DNA of 64,000 nucleotides from Dermanyssus gallinae (Eukaryota; Arthropoda; Arachnida; Mesostigmata; Dermanyssidae): positions 1-64,000 of the forward strand of contig QVRM01006038.1 of assembly GCA_003439945.1 (NCBI GenBank). Direction: 5' to 3'. Each line of letters begins with the position of its first letter. Positions within the stretch are counted from its first letter, which is position 1. Positions 50,392-60,723 of this stretch are shown in pieces. Below the pieces are notes generated by a model. It saw nothing but the letters and a program-made list of their open reading frames with translations. It made no database searches and was not told the DNA's origin. Both the position numbers and the translations under genes were made by a program.

Positions 50392-50809
50392 TGTTTACAC
50401 ATATAGGGGTATATGAAACATAAATTTCCCAGTCATATACTTTTAGTGTCTGCGGTTCACACAGTTTAAGATTATTTTGCCGTTCTTGTTATGATTTCAA
50501 AATGAATATATTATGATTTAGTATCATAGCTAAAAATATATACTACAATGGTGTCTTCTTCACCAAAGTGAAATATTAATTTAACCCATCAAATACTAGA
50601 GCACTGATCATAGAGCACGTTATCCGGAGATTCATCATTCTAGTTCGCTGAGGCATGAGTAGGATAATTGTCGATATCTTACTTTATTGGTCATCTCTTA
50701 TTTCCATGTTCTTTAATTTTAGGCTAAAGCGGAGGGTCGGACGGACGAAATCCACATCCTTACGGAGAATCTTCGCGATCTCGAAATGGCGGCGGGCCTA
50801 CGAAGCTAA
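38703..50809 (+). CDS. RBSN: Rabenosyn-5 (FYVE-domain Rab4/Rab5 effector), 11 exons
   Basis: Exons: 38703-38763, 42547-42743, 43225-43419, 45282-45376, 46058-46168, 46520-46618, 46931-47007, 47286-47424, 48843-48942, 49249-49419, 50723-50809. Total 1332 nt, 443 residues plus TAA. Rabenosyn-5 tethers and recycles cargo at early endosomes. Residues 10-31 form a C2H2 finger (C10, C13, H26, H31). The FYVE domain starts at W155 with CPTC, RKHHCRLCG, CQDC and CTDC zinc ligands; its WxxD box reads WVDE, and the PI3P-binding R-K-H-H-C-R core is intact. A helical Rab-binding region, one NPF motif (400-402, EH-domain ligand) and the C-terminal helix around AKAEGRTDEI follow. Vertebrate orthologues are about 780 residues, so this copy is short. 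Donor 9 (GTGCAA) is the weakest site. Introns 1, 3 and 8 contain transposon remnants. Confidence 0.9.
39211..39250. repeat. (TA)n microsatellite
   Basis: About 20 units at the 3' end of the minus-oriented repeat 39243-39310. Confidence 0.95.
39243..39310. repeat. Element 3'-end repeat, minus orientation
   Basis: About 68 bp almost identical, in inverse orientation, to 47682-47752. It reads CGAGCACCGCCGAGT..AATAAATCATCACAATATTTTC then (TA)n on the minus strand. Confidence 0.85.
39340..39905. repeat. Dispersed repeat copy 2 in Rabenosyn intron 1
   Basis: Sister of 11826-12440, same orientation. Adjacent at 39243-39310 is a different repeat whose inverted copy is at 47682-47752. Confidence 0.75.
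41378..42190 (+). pseudogene. Degenerate mariner transposase in Rabenosyn intron 1
   Basis: The frame starting near 41378 reads FCVKNQIICS.. then RPAYGDKS and a stop. The next frame gives WYRRFRDGRE, the conserved mariner HTH region. Further on, FYHDNAPAYTS and FPDLAPCNYSLFGNLKK match the second and third catalytic blocks, but the final catalytic Asp is Asn. Frameshifts and stops make it inactive. It is clearly diverged from the intact copy at 30.5 kb and so represents an older insertion. Terminal repeats could not be fixed. Confidence 0.85.
44090..44121. repeat. (TA)n microsatellite at retroelement 3' end
   Basis: It lies immediately beyond the AATAAA-containing 3' end of the minus-strand RT fragment 44130-45066. 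Confidence 0.95.
44130..45066 (-). pseudogene. Non-LTR RT C-terminal fragment, antisense in Rabenosyn intron 3
   Basis: The minus strand begins right at a (TA)n tract with ADDLVSTVAAD (RT motif C), then after one frameshift near 45020 an uninterrupted frame 45002-44205: GLEINMQKTEAMKF, KFTYLGITVTP, IAPIASYGIQLVW, and a Cys/His-rich end (CQKDACHEPCDTCVCKYC..). The long open stretch suggests relatively recent insertion. The 3' end near 44130 shows AATAAA and then (TA)n. Confidence 0.82.
45068..45102. repeat. (TA)n microsatellite at retroelement 5' truncation
   Basis: The RT frame of the minus-strand element stops at this tract, which marks its truncated 5' end. Confidence 0.95.
45811..45845. 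repeat. Perfect 16-bp hairpin, 3-nt loop, in Rabenosyn intron 4
   Basis: CAGCGTGAATGTGGTC, TCT, and the exact reverse complement. In RNA this would be a very stable stem. Confidence 0.9.
47482..47555. repeat. (ATT)n microsatellite in Rabenosyn intron 8
   Basis: About 24 ATT units. A second, shorter ATT tract lies at 47629-47661. Confidence 0.95.
47682..47752. repeat. Element 3'-end repeat, plus orientation, in Rabenosyn intron 8
   Basis: Inverted partner of 39243-39310 with only a few differences. It ends AATAAATCATCACAATATTTTC followed by TATATATA. Confidence 0.85.
48005..48050. repeat. (TA)n microsatellite
   Basis: About 23 units in Rabenosyn intron 8, interrupted by one TTTA. Confidence 0.95.
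48137..48534 (-). pseudogene. Non-LTR retroelement C-terminal remnant, antisense in Rabenosyn intron 8
   Basis: Overlapping minus-strand frames read ..QRKTSLQFYRQQK.., then SNSQASRLFPGCRAG and FRCRACDKVEESIEQIVL. A C-x2-C..E(S/T)I(E/H)-H/Q-(I/V)-L block followed by an R..L stretch is typical of the post-RT C-terminus of many non-LTR elements. One frameshift near 48400 separates the halves. Confidence 0.55.
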
Positions 50810-52438
50810 AGGGTGGATGGGAAATAGAGAGAGAAACGAGACGAAGAAGGTGAATGTATCCGACAGCACAGCGTTTGATCATTTTGATCCGCGCGTTGAC
50901 TCTTACTGGTGATACCGGCCCAGATGGCGACGAAAATTGGTACTTTACTATATATATATATAGCCTACCTACGTCTACCCTCCACCCTATCCGGTTCGAG
51001 TATATTTACACAGGAGATGTACCTGTGTTGGTATGCGTTGCTCTCGCAAAAGTGTGTTGTTGGCTTCGGCCACTTGATCTTTTAGCGATGCGATTTGGTC
51101 GGTACCGAATAAGTGACCGATGTTGTTTGAAACCTTTCGATGCGGTTTGGTACATCTGGGAGCAAATTGTCCATCTGCGTCAGTATGTCGAATCAATAGC
51201 AGTTATTATTTAAATGTTTTTCTCACATTGACAAATGCACGAGCGATTGCCTAGTCAAGATAATCTGTGTGCGGAGATGACTCGGTTTTCCTAACTTACC
51301 TTAGATGTATTTTAAGCATATAAGGCTCATTTGAAATTAAACAAGAGGATTAAGTGGACATTTGTTAGCAATGTGCAATAGGAAGGCTTCTTCTAAGACG
51401 ATATACCTTTATGTTCATGTCGATATATATAATACTCCGCTGCGCATGTACTATAATTGAGGCGCAGACACCTACACGTATGTACAAATGAAATAATGTA
51501 AACTATAGCATGCTTTCTTTAATACGTGATTGGGACGTTAGTAAGACGGTCGTGTTGCAATGGTAAATATGTTGAAGTAAGCACCTGCATTTTTACACTA
51601 AAATTAAGGTCTTCATGATACGAAGCGGTGTAAAAATAAGTTTGCTAGTATTTTACTACGCGGTATGTTTAGAACAACTTTTTTAACGTGGCAGAGCGGC
51701 TTTAAGGGAAGACTATTATGGGCGTCTCCACTATTGAGACCCGTCGTATCTTGAATCTATAACACAAGTTTGATACTAAATACACTGGGTCTTAAATAGA
51801 ACAAATATCAAGTTACACACCTATGTGTAAGGTATTATACCAAGTATTACCTAATAAATTTTAATTTATATAAAACACTTTGATGTGGTGTGTATCTTTG
51901 TATATAACATCCGTATATAGATTGCTTATACGAAAGAACGGCACTCGAACAGACAATTATATTTTTTGTGTGTAATTTATTTGCATTGCAAAAGGCATCT
52001 TCAGTGACAATTGCATCAAAACTCATTGCTAGGAGATAATTTTAAAATGTTAGAAACGCAAGTTTCAACCGTAAATGTACATTGGGAGGTAAACGTGTGC
52101 GACAGAGTGACTACTATCCATGCAAGTGGTAATATACAAACAATTGTCTAGCTAACTTTTTGATTTACTATATACGGTTGGGATAAGTTCTCAGAACAAA
52201 TTCGCTTTTTAACTAATGAAATATAAACATCTTATCGAAACGTAACTCAGAACGGAAAGTATACTGTTTTACTGGACTGAATATGTTCTACACCTGGTAA
52301 AGGAGAACGCGCATTTCAACTAAGTTTCACTGTGTTTTCCGTGCAATATGAGACACACTTTTTTTTTCGAATGTTCACATTCGAGCGGTAGGGAGTGTCC
52401 TCGCAGTTCTCTGTTTCATTGGTGTATCTTAGTGCTTT
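50810..52438. other. Intergenic AT-rich stretch after Rabenosyn-5
   Basis: Contains the Rabenosyn 3' UTR (extent unknown) and no recognised gene. A frame near 50990 spells YIYTGDV, but no further domain support follows. Confidence 0.5.
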
Positions 52439-52553
52439 CTAGATCATACCTAACGTTGAGAATTGGTGCAGTTCAACTTCTTTGCCTTGTGCATTCTTCG
52501 GCCAGCAGCAGTAGCAACCGTCGAAGGAGGCGAGAGACGTCGGCACTGCCACG

Positions 52554-53527
52554 GTGCTGTCAACTCCAGGTACTGCTACAACCGGCGCCGGTTGTGTTGT
52601 TGGGTGTAGTGCGGCCAACGGCCAAACAACAACCTGCGATGCTGCGACCATCGTCTGCGAATCTAGTGACGAGAGCAGCACGCACGTTCCGGGGCAGGCA
52701 GTGTCACCTGGCAGCGCGGGAGAAGCTGTTTCACTGGATGATAGTCAAGTGGCAGGGGATGGCGATGCTTTGAACGATGGCGATTCTGAGGGTTGGATTG
52801 AGGTCGGTGCTGGTGGTAAAGCGGCTCAAAAGATGACTGCTCCCAATGTTGTAACCAAAGAGCGCACTGAAGCAGTTCTCTTCTCAGCCGACGACAAGCA
52901 ACTTGACAAACATTTTACCAAGGTGTGCATTGATATAGCCTAGCACATTAAAGGGGAAATTGATGAGCCCTGCTTTGCTCGCAGTGGTGAACTCGTTATT
53001 GTGGCTGCTGACATTGTGGACAGGGCTACTTTGCTGAGTCTAACACAGCTCGCGGGTATCCCTGTTCAGTTACGAACGAGTGGCCAAAGATCCACTGTTA
53101 AGGGTAAAATTTGTGGCGTTTACCCGTCACTCAGTGAGGACTTATATGCCAACGAACTGCAGACTCTGGGGGTAACTGAGGCCACTCGGGTGCGGCCGAA
53201 AAACGTAAGGACTGGCATTGTTATGCCGACTGACAGTGTTATTCTCACTTTTGCATCGAATTTCCTGCTGAGGTTCGTCTCGGATTGAAAACCCACGGGG
53301 TGGTGCTCTACAGGGAGCCTCATCATTGTTACAGGTGTTTTAGCCTAGACCACATCAGGCCGAAATGCCCGTGGTCGTCCCCACGTTGCCGCCATTGCGG
53401 CTCTACGAATCACCTCCGTAAAGACTGTACTCAACCCCCAAAGTGCTGTCTCTGTAAGGGGTCTCACGAGTCGACTCGGGGATCGTGCCCCCATCGCCTC
53501 CACCGGATGGAACAGCTTAGGGGATAA
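52554..53527 (+). pseudogene. Gag-like protein with three zinc knuckles (retroelement ORF, broken)
   Basis: A Ser/Thr/Ala-rich acidic N-terminus (..SSDESST..) is followed by a stop near 52940 and a conserved core (KGKICGVYPSLSED..ANELQ). One frameshift near 53280 separates this from CYRCFSLDHIRPKC, CRHCGSTNHLRKDC and a third CCLC..H..C knuckle. Two knuckles are perfect C-x2-C-x4-H-x4-C. Such proteins coat the element RNA. The fragments overlap enough to show one ancestral reading frame. Confidence 0.8.
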
Positions 53528-53737
53528 GCCCCATTACGCATTCAGCAAAACGCCTCCGCTCCAACAGTGAAAATCTGCACACCCGTGGACGATATACAGC
53601 CATCGGCATCTTTTTTAAACGTGCCTTTTCTGCGGTTGTTCAAAATGGTGTTAAGATCCAGCCATCGGCCTCGCTACCTAAACGGTTTTTTCGGCGGTTG
53701 TCCAAAACGGGGTTAAGGTCCCTTCACGACCGGCAGA

Positions 53738-54718
53738 TCAGCCCCAAGAGGCGGGGGATGATGTTAAGGAACCCATCCTGAATGTTATCGCTCCACCGCA
53801 AGGGGACTGGCTCGACAGGATTATGCTCGCCATTACTGAAAATATCATGCCGTCCGTTATCGACACTATTGTAACACACATCTGCAGCGTTATCGATAAG
53901 GCATTCTCATGCATTCTCCCTAACGCGCCTTTGCAAGTCGCTTCAGCTGGGCCCGCTATCGGGTCCCCAAACAACTTCAGTGCTGGCTTTCGCGATCAGC
54001 TTAAAGACGCTCTGCTGTCAGCTGTAACTTCAAGTTTGGCTGATCTGCGTCCGCCCAAAACGAATCCCGCGATAACAGCGGCCTCCCCTGCTGTCCCGTG
54101 CGAAATCGCTCTGAAGTCTCCTCCGGCCTCGCAATGATGTCACAACAAGACATCCGCAGGTGGGCCGTTCCCTCTGTCAGCAGTCTGGAAAGCAACGGTC
54201 TGAGTCTGTCCACGAGAGACGCACTTCATGCAAGTTCTGTTACAAGTACACCGGTGCAGGTCTCACTGCAAGACGTTATCCTCGAAACGTCGAAAGTCAA
54301 GAGCACATCTAAGATGATCTCCTGTTTACCCCGGGGTATATGCGACAGCATGTCTTCGGAGCTTGCAACTCTGGTCAATGAGGTCTGCTCAACAGCAAGC
54401 AGAGATTCGTATAAAAGACTACTGCAATTTCCAACTGCAGTATTCTGCATACCATCCCAAAAGGAACGCGGCCGAACTCTCACATCGGTACTACGCTAGA
54501 ACAACTCAGCGATGATCCGTGTAGTGCAGTGGAAACACGCTCTCGGCGACGTTTCCTCTGCAGCAAGGGTCTTTTTATCCACCGACACAGTAGCGCCGCT
54601 CTCTGCCGAAACGAGACTGGCGCTCCTGGGCAAACATCCGCCGAGTCCACCTGATCTATCTTTTTCTCCGCCGTATCGGACGTTATCCGGAGCTTTGCCA
54701 ACAGTTCAGGCGGCGGCC
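53738..54718 (+). pseudogene. Linker between gag-like and RT regions of the 52-57 kb element
   Basis: Several open pieces run in shifting frames (for example 53823-54137 and 54098-54499). I recognise no catalytic motif. It lies collinearly between zinc knuckles and the RT N-terminus (GPDGLRPRHLKDF at the end), so I read it as the element's variable central part. Confidence 0.55.
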
Positions 54719-55800
54719 CTGATGGTTTACGACCGCGTCATCTGAAGGACTTTATCGGCAGAGACGGCGAGGAGAACCGACTGCTCCTAATCCTTACGCT
54801 TTCTAAACCTTGCTATTAATGGAAAGCTGCCTGATTTCGTGCTCCCTGTCTTCTACGGCGCCTCGCTTATTGCTTTGCGCAAAAAAGATGGTGGCATTAG
54901 ACCCATTGCCGTTGGCCTGACGCTGCGCCGCTTAGTCGGAAAAATCATAGTCAGGAAGAACATGCCGGACATCGTCGCAATGGTCTCTCCGCATCAGCTC
55001 GGCTGCTGAATCAGAGGAGGTGCGGAAGCGGCCGTGCATGCAACACGGGCGTTCGTTGACCACAACAGGAGTGCCTCAGAGGAGGTTCTCGTGAAGTTAG
55101 ATTTCAAAAACGCATTTAACAGACGAGACCATCTGCTTAAGGCTGTTCGCTCTTACCTTCCGCGACTTTACCCGCTGGTATACCAGATGTACAGGCTTCC
55201 AAACAAGTTAATTTGGCAGGGAGAGTTTATCGAGTCGTGCTCCGGGGTTCAACAGGGTGACACCTGTGGCCCCGCGTTATTTTGTATTGATATTCATGAA
55301 CTTTAGACACGCCTTTCTTCCGAATTTCGACCTTGGTTTCTGGACGACGGCACTCTCGCCGGAGACGCCCTGGCGGTCCAGAGAGACATTGCCCAGGTAA
55401 AAGAGTTCGAGGCGGTCTCAGGACTCAAGCTGAACGACGCCAAGTGCGAAGTTTTCTTCCCCTTTCAAAAGAACCCTCATCTCGGCTCCTTGCTTCAAAT
55501 GGTGCGCAATCTTCTGCCAGCTGCGAGGTTGATTCCCGATAACGAATTCGAGCTTCTAGGGGCGCCAATTCTGGTCGAATCTATTGGCTTATCTTTAGCT
55601 AAAAAAGGCTCTGACCTTGTTCGCTGGTGCTCTAGGCTGCGACTCTTGGACTCTCACCCAGCCCTCTACCTGCTTCGTGTGAGTTTGTCAACTCCGAGAC
55701 TGATGTACATCATGCGATGCTCAAGAGCCTATGCCGAACCGGAATTGCTTCAATCGTTTGACGAAACCTTGCGAAGTACCCTTGAGGGTTCAGCTTAGGC
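54719..55800 (+). pseudogene. Reverse transcriptase of the 52-57 kb element (broken)
   Basis: Motif order is clear: PDGLRPRHLKD, then SLIALRKKDGGIRPIAVG (RT fingers), VKLDFKNAFN (motif A with catalytic Asp), GVQQGDTCGPALFC (motif B), and FLDDGTLAG (motif C, the YADD box here as FLDD), followed by LKLNDAKCEV and ELLGAPI in the thumb. Stops occur near 55008 and 55304, and frame changes occur in between. The same signatures occur in the minus-strand copy at 12.9-13.7 kb. Confidence 0.88.
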
Positions 55801-56816
55801 AAACCTCGTGGTTACAAGCTTCGCTTCCAACGTCCGCAGGGGGAATGGGGATTCGCATGGCTTCACAAGTTGCCCTGTCTGCTTACCTCGGGTCTCTTAA
55901 AAACACTGAGACTTTAGTGTCAGGGATCACACCACCGGATGTCTACACTAGCTTTATCGCCCAAATGGAACAAGCTCGCCGCTACTACGCAGAAAAGTGG
56001 GGCCCATTGCCCGAACGCATTTCACAATCGATTTTGGACCTGCAAGTAGTTAAGTCGATCCAGGAGCGGTTAATGGCCCAGGCAAACAACGTTAAAGAGC
56101 AGGCGCGAATGAAAGCCGTGATAGATCCAATGAGCAGAAAGTGGCTTCAGGCCATTCCCTCAACGCAGCTGGGGGCGATGCTGGACAATACCACACTCCG
56201 CATCATCTCCGGCCTGCGCCTGGGGGAATCTGTCTGCTTCGCACATAACTGTGCAAGATGTGACCTACCGGTGTCTTCTACGGGTGAGCATGCACTCGCT
56301 TGCAAGAGGAGCGCCGGTAGGTTCTCAAGGCATTCAACTTTGAGCGACGTAATACACCGAGCAATGCAGTCAGCCCACATACCGGCAGTTAAAGAGCCGG
56401 TCGGTCTGTCAGCCAACAGACAACTGCGTCCAGACGGCCTGACTCTAGTTCCATGGAGTGAAGGTCGCTGCCTTGTGTACTACGTCACCGTGTCTTGCAC
56501 GTTGGCCGCTTCTTATGCTCGACATACCAGCCGGGAGGTCAAAGCAGCCGCTCGCCTTGCTGAAGACCGCAAGTGGGCAGAATATCGCGAGCTGGAAACT
56601 TTATCGTTCAACCAATTGTCTTCGAGACATTAGGCCCAATGGGAAAAATCATAAGGAGCTTTCTGGCGGAGCTGGGATTCAGAGTTGCTGCATCAACCGG
56701 CGATAGAAGGGCATGGCAGTTTTTGCTACAAAGAATATCAGTTGAAATTCAACGCGGAAACGCCGCGTCGATAATTGGTTCATTGCCCACGGGCAAGGGA
56801 CTCCCTTTTCTGCCGT
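55800..56816 (+). pseudogene. C-terminal CCHC plus restriction-like-endonuclease-like domain (catalytic Asp lost)
   Basis: An open frame to 56631 and a shifted frame to 56816 encode AGGMGIR.., then C-x2-C..H..C (CARCDLPV..EHALAC), EPVGL, RPDGLTLVPW and LVYYVTV, then ETLGPMGK, FLLQRISVEIQRGNAAS. In the sister copy at 22.9 kb the same place reads LVWDATV. An RPD..D pair is what RLE-type retroelements use for target nicking, so Asp to Tyr here would kill nicking. Function is inferred from motif order. Confidence 0.7.
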
Positions 56817-57319
56817 AGCCAAATCAAGTCGGCGTTAAACATTATATGTGCATCTAAAGAACCTAACTAAATAAACATTGCCGTTAAAAGAAAGACTTAC
56901 CTATTCCGAATTGGTAGATCTTAAAGAGACAGTCATTACATTGAGTCTAGAGTACAGGATAAATTAAAACGTATAGTGTGTGAACAGTAATTTAAGAAAT
57001 AGTAAATTTGAGATAAAGATGTTCACCTAGTGACTTAGCACCGTCCAATTACTAAGTGTTTAGACCCTTCTAAATCTCTTCACAAAGCAGGGGATTCGTG
57101 AGATGTGAATAAAGTAACGCTGTTCGCCCCAGAAAGTTAGATACTTTTTGAAGCGGAGATCACTAATGATGGGCCGATGGGCAGTATTACAAAATGTTGA
57201 GTTATCATCAAACTGCTTATGAATAGTAAGTGCCGGTAGGATGATGAGGAGGAATTGCGTATGCTTGAGAGAGGAGAGCGGGAAAACAAACAAAAAACGA
57301 ATAAATATTATGTAAAAAC

Positions 57320-58300
57320 AGCATGACAAAGGAGCAGTTGCGACAGCACTTTACTACACTTCTGCTTGACGATAACGCCCCCGCACCAGGCCCAGTTATT
57401 CACAGTTCACAACACCACATAAATTCACAGTTTACAGTAAAAGATGTTTTGCAGATATTTCGCGGGATAACCAAAGATAAAAGTAGTGGCTATAATAGGA
57501 TCTATTAGGAACTTTGAGTTAAGTTGTCTGATTTTTAGCCGGGGTTACCTGTTTAACCAGGTACCCGTTGGGAACACATAGTACAGGCTTAGCACAAGGC
57601 GAGGCTTGCTCTGCTATTCAAGAGCAAAAACGGTGACAACGTGAACGGTCTAAATTTTTAACGGGTTATCGCGTCAGAGCACACTCTTAAGACAGTTTGG
57701 CTAAGATGATTATCCCGAGAGTACTTTCAACTGTGGAGAAGGCTTTATCCCCGGAGCAATTCGGTTTCAGGAAGGCTCAAGGTACACAGGATGCGACCCA
57801 TGTACCTCAGTCGAAAGTCCAGCGGTTGTTGGTTGTATCCGGGTGAGTCAACTGTGATCCGTCTTGTTGCTACTTCGAAATCTTTTGCGCTCGACAGGCA
57901 ATTTATTAGGCCACAGGAAGGTTCTCAATTATGTGGTGCTCAACACCGAGACTAGAACATTATGTTTCATGACAACATGCAACTGTTTCTTGCAAACTCT
58001 GAAGCCATGTTGCTGTAGCTGGTTTATGCGGCACGAAGGCACGTTGCAGCTGAGTCAAAACGTATCCTCTCAGTTGCCTGGCTTTTTCCTTACTCATCGC
58101 AGACCCTCGCCATGTGCGAGAGGAGTCTAGAAACGTCGTCGCCGTCATGTATGTGAACAAAATAATAGTGGCCCACTAGAACTGTGGTGCCATTCGTCGA
58201 ATTGTCGGCGACGTACAAACTTACTTTTATCTTGAGGTTCTGAACATAAATTTGCGGAGATGAAAGCCTTTATGTTTCGCCATAGGGGTCGATTGGCTGC
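57320..58300 (+). pseudogene. Heavily decayed RT fragment
   Basis: FTVKDVLQIFRGITKDKSSGYNRI near 57430-57505 matches the pre-RT block (F-T--EV..A...LK..KA-G-D-I). Near 57700-57800 another frame reads AKMIIPRVLSTVEKALSPEQ then FGFRKAQGTQDA, the RT finger block. Many stops occur throughout. It is a different lineage from the 52-57 kb element just upstream. Confidence 0.6.
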
Positions 58301-58318
58301 AAGAGACATATTACTGTT

Positions 58319-58861
58319 GTGGCCAACCGCTGGAGTTTGTCAACTCCTCCCGTATTTGGGTCCGAGACCACATTATGTGGAAACGAGTTTTGCCCAGCAC
58401 ATCGGCTACAGCTAACAGATGTATATTGCCTTTATTCACACAGACAGAAGGTAACCGACTTCCAAAGGCAGTCTTTGACTGCGGCAGTGCATCTTTTTGA
58501 GCTTAAGTGTTGTACCAATGCTGAGCTACAACCTTGGCAGTGTGTAGGGCCATCTTTCAGCGGCAAATTTTGCACAGGTAAAAACGTGATTCACGGCATA
58601 TATGAAGCGTGTTCTTTGCTTGCCGCGTACGAAAAGAACCCGCCTTTTGCACACACTAGTAGGTGGCGGATTGGTGAAAGCTTTATTTTAATACGTACTG
58701 GAAATAATCAGAGTCAGGCGCATTCAAACCTCTTCAAGTTGCGGAATTTACGACTGCTCTTCTGCGCTCGCTGGCATACAATTAAACGGTCGAGGAACTT
58801 AAGTATTCTATGCAGATATTACTATGAAGACCTAGTGTGGAACTGTGCAGTGAACATGTGA
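58319..58861 (+). CDS. Unrecognised 180-codon open frame
   Basis: One of the longest stop-free stretches not explained by a repeat or known element. The product is rich in Cys, aromatic and basic residues (..ELKCCTNAELQPW.., ..CSLLAAYEKNPPF.., ..FARWHTIKRSRN-like end). I see no signal peptide, membrane segment or known motif. It directly follows a decayed RT fragment on the same strand, so it may be retroelement 3' sequence that is open by chance. No splice structure was found. Confidence 0.25.
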   Translation: MANRWSLSTPPVFGSETTLCGNEFCPAHRLQLTDVYCLYSHRQKVTDFQRQSLTAAVHLFELKCCTNAELQPWQCVGPSFSGKFCTGKNVIHGIYEACSLLAAYEKNPPFAHTSRWRIGESFILIRTGNNQSQAHSNLFKLRNLRLLFCARWHTIKRSRNLSILCRYYYEDLVWNCAVNM

Positions 58862-60013
58862 TGAGAATGGGCCTCTAGCTCGTCCGAACGCATGCGAAAT
58901 ATCGCACAGTGCTGGTTTGTGACACAACCATTTATATGGTTGCAATTGCGCTTTAAAACTAAGAGCATACCCAATCTGTTCCTCGTAGTCCAATTTGGCT
59001 TCCTTTACGATGCTCTTAAATGGCTTGGTTTTTTTGCAGACATTAATTTTTGCATAGAGTAAACATACAGTAATTCGTTCTAGCAAGCAATTCAGTTCCA
59101 AAAAAGAAGGATATATCTGGCAATAGCTGTCTTACTTATATAAATAATTTGAGGAAACCAATGCCAAAACCGATGAACTTTTTTTGTAATGTCTAATGCC
59201 TGTTAGGATTTGAGTCCATGTAAAGCAGTTGTAGATATGTTAGTACTCACAAACTTTTCGATAAAGCAAAATCAACTATAGTAGGATTATTCGCTAAAAT
59301 AGCTTTATAAGAGAAAACGATGATAACAGCCATTTAAGAGTTACACACCCATGTGTTCATATCTGAAAATGAGGCTCGCTTGAAGACGATCCACATTGTG
59401 ATATAGGTCAACAAAGCCAATGCTAAGAAAATTAATCGTGTCCTTAAGACGAGACCAGACCTACGATTATATATGGGTAAGGGGTAGCTTTATTTTCAAG
59501 ATGTTGTATTATTTCGGTAAACATATATAGACTATTTTTCGGAAAGAAGAAGAACTTAAAAACGTAGAAAACAACGTTCAGTTTTATTTTTATTACTTGT
59601 CAATATCTATATGTTCATCTTTCAGGGTCTCTTTTGATTGCCATCTTTGGCAGCGTTTTGCTTGCTGTAGCAGCTCTCTGATGATGCAGAGAGTGCCACC
59701 TGACGTCAATGAAAATATAGTTAGCTACTGACCGCAACAGGGACGCCTGACTGAAGTTCGTTTGTTATAGGAACACTCGTGGTAAATCTTCATATGTATA
59801 TTGCTGCTTGTGATGTTACCTTGACCGTTGGATTATATCATTTTAACACATCCACGCCATTATCTTAGGTGGAACCCAAGCATTGTAAGATGCAGTTCCG
59901 ATAGTAAGCCACGTACTTATCGTCAATGCCAAAAATGTGGTTCTAACCGGCTGAATCTCCTGAGCTAGTACCACCACTCTAGTGTCAGTAACCACTCTAC
60001 TGGCATTGCGAGC

Positions 60014-60052
<39 letters not shown>

Positions 60053-60501
60053 CTTGTTGCCAATATTCCAAGTTCCTTCTACCTGTGATTCGTGGCAGCG
60101 GCGCTACTGGTTGTAGATGTAGCAGTGTTGGTGCTGGTAGTAGTAGTAGTAATGAATGGTTTTTACATGAAAACGTGCCGGCAGTGATAATGATCGCTAT
60201 TCGCAGAATCCTTGTTATCGGCGATAACTTTAGTGTTACTGTTGCTGAGGACACCTCGGTATCAATTGATAAATATTGACAATCGTGATGACGATTACGC
60301 CGATTGGGAGCTAGATAGAGTTGGCGTCCCTGCAGACTTCGTTGGCGGACGTCGTGAGAACGTCCTCTGTGAGCGACGCGCATGTCGGTGACGCTGCATT
60401 ACGCATCCGTCCGCTGTGTCGAATCGACCTCGGTTGAATCGAATGATCGGACGCCTGCCTATCCGCCGTTCGTTGTATCATCTCGTGTGGTGAAACAGCT
60501 C
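58862..60501. other. Intergenic stretch, GST 3' flank
   Basis: AT-rich, with (TA)n at 60018-60049 and a short GTA triplet run near 60135-60150. The GST 3' UTR should lie in the right part, on the minus strand. Confidence 0.5.
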
Positions 60502-60670
60502 TTACAAACCCTCGTTGTACAGATACTCCTTGTCCATGATGAGCGCTTTGTTGAAGGCGACCAGGTCGAAATAGTCGACATACGTGTTGCCCCACTCGGT
60601 CGCCGAGATCGCATCCATCCAATCGGACAGCTAAAAGCACGGGCGGCGGAACGAAACGACAAATATATAA

Positions 60671-60723
<53 letters not shown>

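Larger units (their letters stand above)
52439..56880 (+). mobile_element. Non-LTR retrotransposon with gag-like, RT and restriction-like-endonuclease-like domains (degenerate)
   Basis: In one orientation the order is: gag-like zinc-knuckle region (52554-53527), linker (53738-54745), RT (about 54719-55800), then CCHC plus RPD...-type domain (about 55800-56816). No AP endonuclease is visible. Several stops and frameshifts break the reading frame, so this is a dead or dying copy. The same family recurs at 12930-13740 (-) and 22200-23160 (+). A C-terminal CCHC followed by R/K-P-D is the arrangement of RLE-type elements (R2/R4/Hero-like). That class assignment is inference from motif order. Confidence 0.8.

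Noticed and set aside
50854..51213. BTB domain fragment (YIYTGDV)
   Set aside because: Only seven residues fit. The following sequence does not continue a BTB/POZ helix pattern in any frame.
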